From Clostridia bacterium (lineage in GTDB: Bacteria; Bacillota_E; SLMV01; PUMD01), in contig PWUB01000331.1 of the NCBI GenBank assembly GCA_003563755.1, forward strand, positions 1-13,045: a DNA stretch of 13,045 nt, in the 5' to 3' direction. The notes under the pieces were generated by a model. That model saw only the letters and a list, made by a program, of their open reading frames with translations. It ran no database searches and had not been told where the DNA came from. Within the stretch, counting starts at the first letter, position 1, and each line of letters opens with the position of its first letter. A program made the position numbers and the translations under genes. Shown in pieces: positions 7,549 to 13,045 of this stretch.

Positions 7549-9216
7549 TCAGCTTGGTGGATGCGCCTTCGCCTGCGGCACACGAGCCCTCACCGAGAGC
7601 AGCGTCGATTCAGGAAATCTCAGGGCATCAATGTAGGCACTCTGAAAGCCCGGCAGCACCGCCAGCTCCAGGTACTGGGTACGCCGCCGATACTCCTCGA
7701 GCCGATCACCGGCTGACGAAGAGAGTAGGGCGAGCCCTCCCCCCCTCACCGCCGAATTTCCGACGGAGACCACGGAGGCTTGTGCCATGTCACCGAACAG
7801 CCCGATGCGGGCGGCATTACCTGGATCCATGCTGCTCCCGAAAGCACCAGCCAGGTACACATGGTCCACCTCCCGTGAAGCCGCGCCCAGGTGGGCGACA
7901 ACGGTGCGAACACCGGCGGCTATCGCTCCCTTGGCCATCTGCAGCTGGCGTACATCGCGCTGGGTGAGACCGATGCCCGGTGCGACCTGCACGCTCAGTT
8001 CACCCTCCGCGTCCTCCCTGAGGAGTGAAGATACCTGTTGCGGGGGATCACCGGTGATGCGGCCGCTGGGATCGATCAGTCCCCAGCGCAGGCCTTCAGC
8101 CAGCAGGTCCAGGGCACCTGACCCCGTCAGTCCCACGGGTTCTATGTCTCCAATGCAATCGATCCTCGGCTCGGGCGTAAGCTGCACCCGGGTGATGGCC
8201 CCTGGGGAAGCCCGCATTCCACAGCTCGTATGGGCGCCCTCAAAGGCCGGACCCGCGGCAGCGGCGCAGGCCACCAGTTTCCCCCGGTGGTGCGCAACTA
8301 TCTCGGTGTTGGTCCCCATGTCGACGAAAAGGGTGATTCCGTCCCGGCGATCGATCGAGGTGGCGAGCATGCCTGCAGTGACATCGGATCCCACGAAACC
8401 CCACACCAATCCCGGGCAGAACAGTACTGCATCAGGTACACCCTGCAGCCCGGCCTGAGCGGCCGGTACCAGGTGAGAGCAAACATCATGGGGACGGTAG
8501 GGAGCAGTTCCCAGGCTGTCCACGGGCATCCCGAGGAACATGTGGTGCATGGCCGTATTTCCCACCATGGTCAGCGCCGCCACCTGATCACCGGCCAAAC
8601 CGAGGTCGCTCATCAGCGAATCCAGGAGGTCGGCGGCTCCCTCGATGAGCACCCTCCTCAGCAGGCGGGCCTGACCGCGTGATGCCGCTTCAAGCCGGGA
8701 GACAACATCCGCGCCGAAGGAGACCTGAGGGTTGGTCATCGCAGCCGTTTTCAACTCAGCTCCCGTCTGCAGATGGACGACCGAGGCGGTGATGGTGGTT
8801 GTTCCGACATCGAGGACGATTCCAAACGCACCGGGTGCTGTAGGCGACAACCACCCATCGGGCACATACTCCCCGAGCAGTGGGTCTGGCTCGATCTCCT
8901 GGTGCGTGATCTCCCAGATCCCAACGTCCTCGGTGATCCGCGAGACATGCATGTTTTCGACGGGGATGTGGCGACAGGCCAACCGGACTCCCCGGGCGAG
9001 GGCGGCGCTGTCTAGATGATCCATGTCGGTGGACGTGGGGGGAGGGCAGTGGGAGTCGATCCTGACCGCACAGCGGCCGCAGACCCCCCGTCCTCCGCAC
9101 GGAGAATCCACGGCTGCTCCCACGGACGCCAGTGCCTGGGCCAGGGTCAATCCCGGGGCAACAGACCTACAACGTCCGTCTATCCGGAGAGTCGTATGCT
9201 CTGAGCCATGAGCCAA
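7549..9216 (-). CDS. RACo/RamA-type reductive activator of corrinoid proteins ([2Fe-2S] + ASKHA ATPase)
   Basis: A 555-residue ATP-dependent reductase that returns accidentally oxidised Co(II) of the corrinoid protein to active Co(I). The N-terminal plant-type [2Fe-2S] domain has C40-GGRGV-C46-x2-C49 and a fourth ligand C81 in LACRH. After a linker, the DUF4445/ASKHA actin-like domain shows phosphate loop VLDVGTTT (from about 134), MVGNTAMHHMFLG (about 217-229), GSDVTAG (276-282), DMGTNTE (299-305), CGMRASPGAI (332-341) and GLTGSGALDLL (362-372), with YLAGAFG near the C-terminus. This is the bacterial RACo layout, not the archaeal RamA with C-terminal [4Fe-4S] clusters. I chose the TTG at 9216 because a GGGGGGAGG tract lies about eight bases upstream; a TTG at 9261 has no such site. 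It lies 154 bases after the dehydrogenase gene; the ferredoxin-like protein upstream in the operon is a candidate electron donor. Confidence 0.92.
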   Translation of the reverse strand: MAHGSEHTTLRIDGRCRSVAPGLTLAQALASVGAAVDSPCGGRGVCGRCAVRIDSHCPPPTSTDMDHLDSAALARGVRLACRHIPVENMHVSRITEDVGIWEITHQEIEPDPLLGEYVPDGWLSPTAPGAFGIVLDVGTTTITASVVHLQTGAELKTAAMTNPQVSFGADVVSRLEAASRGQARLLRRVLIEGAADLLDSLMSDLGLAGDQVAALTMVGNTAMHHMFLGMPVDSLGTAPYRPHDVCSHLVPAAQAGLQGVPDAVLFCPGLVWGFVGSDVTAGMLATSIDRRDGITLFVDMGTNTEIVAHHRGKLVACAAAAGPAFEGAHTSCGMRASPGAITRVQLTPEPRIDCIGDIEPVGLTGSGALDLLAEGLRWGLIDPSGRITGDPPQQVSSLLREDAEGELSVQVAPGIGLTQRDVRQLQMAKGAIAAGVRTVVAHLGAASREVDHVYLAGAFGSSMDPGNAARIGLFGDMAQASVVSVGNSAVRGGGLALLSSSAGDRLEEYRRRTQYLELAVLPGFQSAYIDALRFPESTLLSVRARVPQAKAHPPS

Positions 9217-9370
9217 TATATCTACCTCCCCCCGCCGGCGGATGCCAAACTGGTGAGTCAAACTGCATGTACCGCATGCCGAGCCCGTCCCCCCACGTGA
9301 TACTGAGGCAGGGGCTTTTCACGTCGCTTCGGATCAGGTGAGCATGCGGCAGGGGCGACAGGGCCCGTCC

Positions 9371-10522
9371 TTACCCTACCGGTCGGCTCTCAATCACCTC
9401 GATACCGCGCCTACTGAGGTGACGTTCAAACTCGCAGAAATTGCCCGTCGTGATGGCATCCTCCGGTGCGACAAATCCCTTCTTCGGAATTCGCCCCGAG
9501 GCCAGCATCTGGGCAACCACGGAGCAGGTGTATCCCGTGGTCCTGGCCATGGAACTGATGCCGCTGGTCTCGTCATAAAAATCCATGAGATCGTACTGGA
9601 TCTCCTCGTCGCCGCACACTATCACACGCATACAGGTCACGTCCCTGGTGTCTGTCGTCCGCAGCAGCGGAGTGAGTACCGCGTTCGTGACGGCCCGTGG
9701 TGTGACCCCGACCCCCTCTACCTGCACCGGCTGATCATCGAAAAAGCCGCACTCGAGAAACAGGGCCATGATGTCCCGGTGCCCCCTGTACCTGACCGTC
9801 TTCTCATACACGTTCTTAAGACCCCTGGCGGGCATGGTCCACAGCAGGCTGTTGAGGCCGTCTGTGAGGAAACACTCCGCTTCTCCCACCGGCGGTTCGA
9901 AGCTGACGTGCTCCAACCCCGAAAGCGGAGGCTCCACCTGGATCTCACCGTCTCTTATCACCCTCGGACTGACTGTGTACTCATCGATCACCGTCTCGAA
10001 GGAGAACACGATGGCATAATCGAGTGGAGGCTGGGGAGACTGGGGTAGACCTCCCACCAGGATGCTTCCCGTATGGGCGTCCCCCACCCTCTCCGTTCCA
10101 ATACCCATTAGTATGTTCGCCAGTCCCGGCGCAACTCCGCAGCCGGCGATGACCGTTACCCCTCGACAGCTGAGCTCTTCGTGCATCTCCGCCCGCTTTT
10201 CCCACTCCTGAAGGGCGGTCATATCGACCAGGTCAACCCCCGCCTCAAGAGCGTATTCGGTGACCCGCAGCGCCAGTCTCTCCGGGTATGCACCGATGAC
10301 CACATCATGCTTCTTCATGGTCTGCACTGCACGATCCCCGTCCTCGAGGTCCAACTGCAACGGCTCGATCGAGGCCCTGTTCGAGGCCCACATCTTCCCC
10401 ACCCTGCTCGCCGCTTCAAACTCCTGATCGGCCACAGTGATGTGGCTCACACTGTCGGCCTCCGACAAATCCTTGACTACGGCAGTACCCATCATCCCCG
10501 AACCCAGCACTAGTGCCCTCAT
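9371..10522 (-). CDS. Saccharopine/lysine dehydrogenase-family oxidoreductase
   Basis: A 383-residue cytoplasmic NAD(P)-dependent enzyme of the saccharopine dehydrogenase superfamily. The N-terminal Rossmann fold starts at once with G7-S8-G9-M10-M11-G12 and has an acidic residue D32 after the second strand, which favours NAD over NADP. Family features are IGAYP (76-80), LVDMT (98-102) and GCGVAPGLANIL (127-138). The length (about 385) matches bacterial lysine 6-dehydrogenase better than the bifunctional or fungal enzymes, but the substrate cannot be fixed by eye. I chose the ATG at 10522: GGGAGGTG is five to six bases upstream and the Rossmann strand begins at residue 2; the longer frame to 10699 adds unstructured residues. 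It lies inside the corrinoid operon, 204 bases after the preceding gene, and may oxidise the demethylated product. Confidence 0.88.
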   Translation of the reverse strand: MRALVLGSGMMGTAVVKDLSEADSVSHITVADQEFEAASRVGKMWASNRASIEPLQLDLEDGDRAVQTMKKHDVVIGAYPERLALRVTEYALEAGVDLVDMTALQEWEKRAEMHEELSCRGVTVIAGCGVAPGLANILMGIGTERVGDAHTGSILVGGLPQSPQPPLDYAIVFSFETVIDEYTVSPRVIRDGEIQVEPPLSGLEHVSFEPPVGEAECFLTDGLNSLLWTMPARGLKNVYEKTVRYRGHRDIMALFLECGFFDDQPVQVEGVGVTPRAVTNAVLTPLLRTTDTRDVTCMRVIVCGDEEIQYDLMDFYDETSGISSMARTTGYTCSVVAQMLASGRIPKKGFVAPEDAITTGNFCEFERHLSRRGIEVIESRPVG

Positions 10523-10533
10523 TCGGCACCTCC

Positions 10534-10547
10534 CAAGCAGTAGCTTG
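10534..10547 (-). promoter_or_regulatory. Short hairpin just upstream of the dehydrogenase ribosome binding site
   Basis: On the minus strand CAAGC-TACT-GCTTG forms a five-base-pair stem with a four-base loop; its 3' arm abuts GGGAGGTG, the ribosome binding site of the 10522 gene. It might modulate translation; it may also be chance. Confidence 0.25.
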
Positions 10548-10630
10548 ACCAACCTGTCCTGACGTCTGGAGCGTAGAGGGATCATCGGGAGCTTTCGTGC
10601 AGAGGACCTGGATGCTCCATCCGCGCCGAA

Positions 10631-10659
10631 CACCGAAGACCCTGTCAGGATCTTCGGTG
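10631..10659 (-). promoter_or_regulatory. Nine-base-pair perfect hairpin in the 204-base operon gap
   Basis: CACCGAAGA (10631-10639) pairs perfectly with TCTTCGGTG (10651-10659) across an 11-base loop. It sits midway between the 208-residue unknown protein gene and the dehydrogenase gene. No T-run follows on the minus strand, so it is not a standard intrinsic terminator; a processing site, an attenuator or an inverted-repeat operator is possible. Confidence 0.45.
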
Positions 10660-10726
10660 GCCTGCCATCGGATTCCTTCCCCGGGCAGGCGGCTACCATC
10701 TACCGCTCATAACACCCCTCAGGCGG

Positions 10727-11353
10727 TCAGCTATCGCGGATGATCGTTAGCAGGTCCCGGGCACGCTGCTGGTTGAAGATACCGCACACACACGGCCGGG
10801 CCATGACCTCGGCAGCCTCGCGGGGAGAGCAGTGCCCCCTCTTCACCTGCTCGATCAGCTGATCGACGATACCCGCGGAGATCATGCCGTGACCGCACAT
10901 GGTCATCAGACGGAGGATGCTCTCACCGGGCAGATCCTCCGAGGAACCGTGAATCCCAAGAGACAGGTTCACGGTATGGGGGCAGAGGCCCTCCTCAGCT
11001 GCCACCCCCAGGACTTCGTCGATGAGTCCGCTTATCACTATGGATATTCCCAGGTCCTCTTCGCGCAGCCGACGAAGGATGGTCCGCACCTCATCCAGGT
11101 CTGAGAACACGCAGCGGATTCGGGAAGCGTCGTGTAGGGCAGCCTTTATGTCATCGTAGGTGACCCCGGCCAGGACCGTTCCCGTGTCGTAGGATCCGAT
11201 ATTGGTCGGGCCGACCTCGTAGACTATCTCGAGGATCCGCTCCAACCGCGGGTGACAGCCGACGTGATTGACTCCGATCGCTGGAGTAGCCAGGAAGACG
11301 TAGTCGCTTTCCAGGGACTCCCGACGTCCCCTTCTGTGAAGTGAATGCGTCAC
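10727..11353 (-). CDS. Conserved-looking Cys-rich protein of unknown family in corrinoid operon
   Basis: A 208-residue protein I do not recognise. It has no signal peptide or membrane segment. It contains seven cysteines (C33, C81, C124, C153, C175, C188, C190) and two motifs with the look of conserved sites, CGHGMIS (153-159) and PCVCGIFN (187-194), which together could bind a metal, an Fe-S cluster or a corrinoid. The GTG at 11353 starts six bases after the stop of the ferredoxin-like gene, with AGGGAGG about 11 bases upstream inside that gene's last codons, so the two are probably translationally linked. An ATG at 11360, better placed after that ribosome binding site, opens another frame that ends at 11151 and does not look like the protein, so a frameshift near the start cannot be excluded. 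Its position suggests a role in corrinoid maturation, reactivation or substrate handling; this is inference. Confidence 0.75.
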   Translation of the reverse strand: MTHSLHRRGRRESLESDYVFLATPAIGVNHVGCHPRLERILEIVYEVGPTNIGSYDTGTVLAGVTYDDIKAALHDASRIRCVFSDLDEVRTILRRLREEDLGISIVISGLIDEVLGVAAEEGLCPHTVNLSLGIHGSSEDLPGESILRLMTMCGHGMISAGIVDQLIEQVKRGHCSPREAAEVMARPCVCGIFNQQRARDLLTIIRDS

Positions 11354-11359
11354 GTGACA

Positions 11360-12085
11360 TCAATCCTCCCTGTACAGTGGACGTCCTAACCCGACATTGA
11401 TCTTGGCGTTTGGATAAGGTTGCAGCCCGTGGCTGGCCAGCTCAGGCAGATCAGGGATGCCCCCGTCTTCATCAAAACGGATCGCCAAATCCAGCGAGAA
11501 GACCGTACCCAGTTCTCCGGCCTTTTGCATGATGAGCTGCAGAACGCCTTCGAGATCTTTGCGGGGGATAGCGAATTCGATAATCGCAGAGATTACGCGC
11601 ACGTTCCTCAGCTCATGCCTGAGAACACCCCGCCTCCTGTCCACCATCATGTGGGTCAGGGGGTTGTTGTCTTCGAGGTCGATCCCGTAGGCGGCGAGAG
11701 CGGATGTTATGACCTGGATGTCTTGTCCCCGGGCCGCGGCGTAAGGCCTGCCCATCTCCAGGGCCAGCCCCACCTGTCCCCTCTTCAACCGACCGGTGAC
11801 ATCATTGGTCTTACTCTCCTCGGTACCACGGCCGGGAATGCCCGTCTCCTCGTGGGTGGCCGTGGGGTCGCTGAAAAAGCGCCTGACGGTCCTCGGCCAT
11901 TCGAGGATCTCCCCCTCGAAGCACTCGCCGGGACACGGCACCACGGACTCTCGAGCACAGGTGCCGCACTCCGTGCAGCGGTCGCGGTCTATGTCGGCCT
12001 TTCCCTCCCTCACATATATCGCCTGAACCGGGCACCAGGGTATACATGTCGCGCAGCCCACACACTTCTGACGGTCTATCAGCAT
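11360..12085 (-). CDS. Ferredoxin-like protein with two [4Fe-4S] motifs and an unknown C-terminal domain
   Basis: A 241-residue cytoplasmic protein, first gene of the corrinoid operon. Residues 1-55 carry two cluster motifs: C8-x2-C11-x2-C14-x3-C18-P and C37-x2-C40-x2-C43-x7-C51-P, with an extra C55; the longer last spacing in the second set is a known variant. The remaining ~185 residues contain GRGTEESKTNDVTGR (85-99), GLALEMGRPYA (106-116) and a predicted alpha/beta part with NNPLTHMM (140-147). I do not recognise this domain; it is not an obvious dehydrogenase or flavin domain. The protein is a likely electron donor to the RACo activator, but this is inferred from context. I chose the ATG at 12085: GGAGGG is seven bases upstream and the first cluster starts at once. 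The frame runs open to 12478, but that part is antisense to the divergent gene. Confidence 0.85.
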   Translation of the reverse strand: MLIDRQKCVGCATCIPWCPVQAIYVREGKADIDRDRCTECGTCARESVVPCPGECFEGEILEWPRTVRRFFSDPTATHEETGIPGRGTEESKTNDVTGRLKRGQVGLALEMGRPYAAARGQDIQVITSALAAYGIDLEDNNPLTHMMVDRRRGVLRHELRNVRVISAIIEFAIPRKDLEGVLQLIMQKAGELGTVFSLDLAIRFDEDGGIPDLPELASHGLQPYPNAKINVGLGRPLYRED

Positions 12086-12260
12086 TCGGCATCCCTCCAT
12101 TGCACGTTTCACAGTACCCTCGCATCCCTTCGCCAAGAGTTCACCCATACCCCCCTCGGAACCGATGAGCGCGGCAGCTCTCACCGGTTCCCTGGCGGGG
12201 CTGGCCCTGTGCTGAGGGTACACTTTGTGCTTGCCTGAACCTCGTGAGGAGGTGATGGGT
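12086..12260. other. Divergent intergenic region upstream of the corrinoid operon
   Basis: These 175 bases must hold the start signals of both the operon (minus) and the HExxH gene (plus). I find no strong promoter, no cobalamin or SAM riboswitch signature and no clear operator. The best minus-strand candidate, TTGGCG with TGTGAA 17 bases on, is too weak to call. Confidence 0.4.
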
Positions 12261-12667
12261 GTGCAGGTTGTGCAGGAGGAAGCGATGACGCTCCTGGAGA
12301 AGTGGCAGCTCTGCTGCGCCTGAGCGACTGGGATCTTTCCCTGCAGGTGAAAGGTTCCGACTGCCATAGGTCCGGCGACATGCAAATCAGGCCGGAGTAT
12401 GCCTCCGCGAAGGTCCTCGTTCGTGAACAGTTGACTGATGTGAGCCTCGATGCGGTGATCGTACACGAGCTGGTACACGTAAAGCTCTATGCCCTGGACC
12501 AGATGATCGAGGAGCTTGTCGACCTGGTATACGATGAAGACGATGAGGATCCCCGGAGGCGGTTCGTCTACGGGCAGTTCATGATGGTGCTAGAGAGAAC
12601 CACCGACGATCTGACCCGCGCCCTGCTGAAGGCAGAAGGGACCAGCGACTCTGTTGAGGGCGGATAG
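12261..12667 (+). pseudogene. HExxH metallopeptidase-like gene with apparent frameshift near the start
   Basis: A small zincin-like protein. The main frame (GTG 12302 to stop 12667) carries H55-E56-L57-V58-H59 in VIVHELVHV, with E70/E71 as possible third ligands in the following helix and an acidic stretch DEDDED after it. The N-terminal LRLSDWDLSLQV is the entry typical of small bacterial HExxH proteins that begin with an E.W...L.L.DWDI..Q pattern. That missing beginning is found in another frame: GTG 12261, preceded eight bases upstream by AGGAGG, reads a segment ending EEAMTLLEKWQ, then LCCA and a TGA at about 12321. Removing one CT from the CTCTG at 12309-12313, or adding one base there, gives a seamless EKWQLLRLSDWD. 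The cause may be a real mutation, a recoding site or an assembly error. A GTG at 12302 with GGAG too close could still start a shortened product. Function unknown. Confidence 0.65.
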
Positions 12668-12681
12668 CCGCTCCCCTGCCC

Positions 12682-13045
12682 TCACCGCTCACGAGAACAG
12701 TCTGATGCCAGGAGGCACCGTAGAGCCACCTCCAGCTCACCGTGGAGCTGGTCCTGCTCCGCGGCAGGAATCAATTCTCCGAAGGTTATCCTGATCGTCC
12801 CCCTGCGGGGCAGATAGGTGCCCGGAGGGAGTACCTCCTCGCTGCCGGATATGACGACGGGCAGTACGGGTGCTCCGGCCGTCGAGGCCACGAACGCAGA
12901 ACCCCTGTGCAGCCGAATGGGCTCATCCTCTCCGCGAACTCCGCCCTGTGGGAACACCACCACCGCTCCTCCATCCTCCAGTACCTTCAGTGCACGGCGC
13001 ATGGCCGACAGGGAGCTGCGGGCACCCTGAACCGGCACAGCTCCG
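12682..13045 (-). CDS. PlsC-type 1-acyl-glycerol-3-phosphate acyltransferase (5' part outside window)
   Basis: The C-terminal ~120 residues of a membrane-associated lysophosphatidate acyltransferase-family protein of phospholipid synthesis. The reading frame is open through base 13045, so the gene starts to the right and its catalytic HxxxxD motif is not visible. What is seen fits the family: an ALKVLEDGGAVVVFPQGG segment (motif III, usually FPEGTRS), LHRGSAFVASTAGAPVLPVVISGSEE (shown in part; motif IV V-L-P-V with G-S), and RRGTIRITFGELI near the end. Motif III has Gln where Glu is usual and lacks the TRS, so activity or substrate may differ; a distant acyltransferase subgroup is possible. 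It converges with the HExxH gene, 14 bases between stops, with no terminator seen between them. Confidence 0.87.
   Translation of the reverse strand, partial: GAVPVQGARSSLSAMRRALKVLEDGGAVVVFPQGGVRGEDEPIRLHRGSAFVASTAGAPVLPVVISGSEEVLPPGTYLPRRGTIRITFGELIPAAEQDQLHGELEVALRCLLASDCSRER

Noticed and set aside
9296..9336. ACGTGA / TCACGT inverted repeat upstream of the RACo gene
   Set aside because: The arms are only six bases and are separated by a long spacer with no further support, so chance is likely.
9338..10048. Plus-strand 236-codon frame
   Set aside because: It is antisense to the saccharopine-dehydrogenase-like gene, with low-complexity, His/Arg-rich translation and no ribosome binding site of note.
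10523..10699. N-terminal extension of the dehydrogenase
   Set aside because: The Rossmann motif starts right after the ATG at 10522, which has a GGGAGGTG site; the extra residues look like translated intergenic DNA and include the hairpin.
12086..12478. N-terminal extension of the ferredoxin-like protein to 372 residues
   Set aside because: The extension lacks domain features, overlaps the divergent HExxH gene on the opposite strand, and a well-placed ribosome binding site supports the ATG at 12085.
1..13045. CRISPR arrays, tRNA or rRNA genes, insertion sequences, cobalamin riboswitch
   Set aside because: Reading both strands I saw no regularly spaced repeats, no tRNA-like TTCGAATC arm in a suitable fold, no transposase motifs and no riboswitch signature.

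Overview
The window looks like chromosomal DNA from an anaerobic, fairly GC-rich bacterium of the Firmicutes/Clostridia type. The reasons are strong GGAGG-type ribosome binding sites, frequent GTG and TTG starts, a MntR repressor very like the Bacillus one, and a corrinoid-dependent methyltransferase operon of the kind known from acetogens and Desulfitobacterium/Desulfotomaculum relatives. This taxonomic view is an inference from gene content; there is no rRNA to confirm it.

Left part (1-2640, plus strand): the nearly complete end of a MATE-family multidrug exporter (1-1320). A good sigma-70 promoter follows, reading into a stand-alone nucleotidyltransferase-fold protein (1563-2117). Next is a MntR/DtxR-type manganese-responsive repressor with all six metal ligands (2233-2640). 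The stretch 2641-3006 holds no gene I can support.

Middle part (3007-12085, minus strand): a long co-directional block. In transcription order it encodes a two-[4Fe-4S] ferredoxin-like protein with a C-terminal domain I cannot name, a 208-residue Cys-rich protein of unknown family, a saccharopine/lysine-dehydrogenase-like oxidoreductase, and a RACo/RamA-type reductive activator of corrinoid proteins ([2Fe-2S] plus ASKHA ATPase domain). It continues with a protein resembling the methionine synthase activation domain, a MttC/MtgC-type corrinoid protein, an AcsE/MtgA-type methyltetrahydrofolate methyltransferase and a non-pyrrolysine MttB-family methyltransferase. Together these form a full methyl-transfer cycle. 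The MttB-like enzyme should demethylate a quaternary (or other methylated) amine onto the corrinoid protein, and the MtgA-like enzyme should pass the methyl group to tetrahydrofolate. The RACo, activation-domain and ferredoxin proteins should re-reduce corrinoid that has oxidised to Co(II). The substrate cannot be read from the sequence. The saccharopine-dehydrogenase-like gene in the block hints that the demethylated product may be an amino acid that is then oxidised. Downstream of the MttB-like gene are a possible PIN-domain remnant and a 42-residue single-span membrane protein with its own promoter.

Right part (12261-13045): a plus-strand gene for a small HExxH metallopeptidase-like protein, divergent from the operon and apparently frameshifted near its start. 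It converges with the 3' end of a PlsC-type acyltransferase that runs off the right edge.
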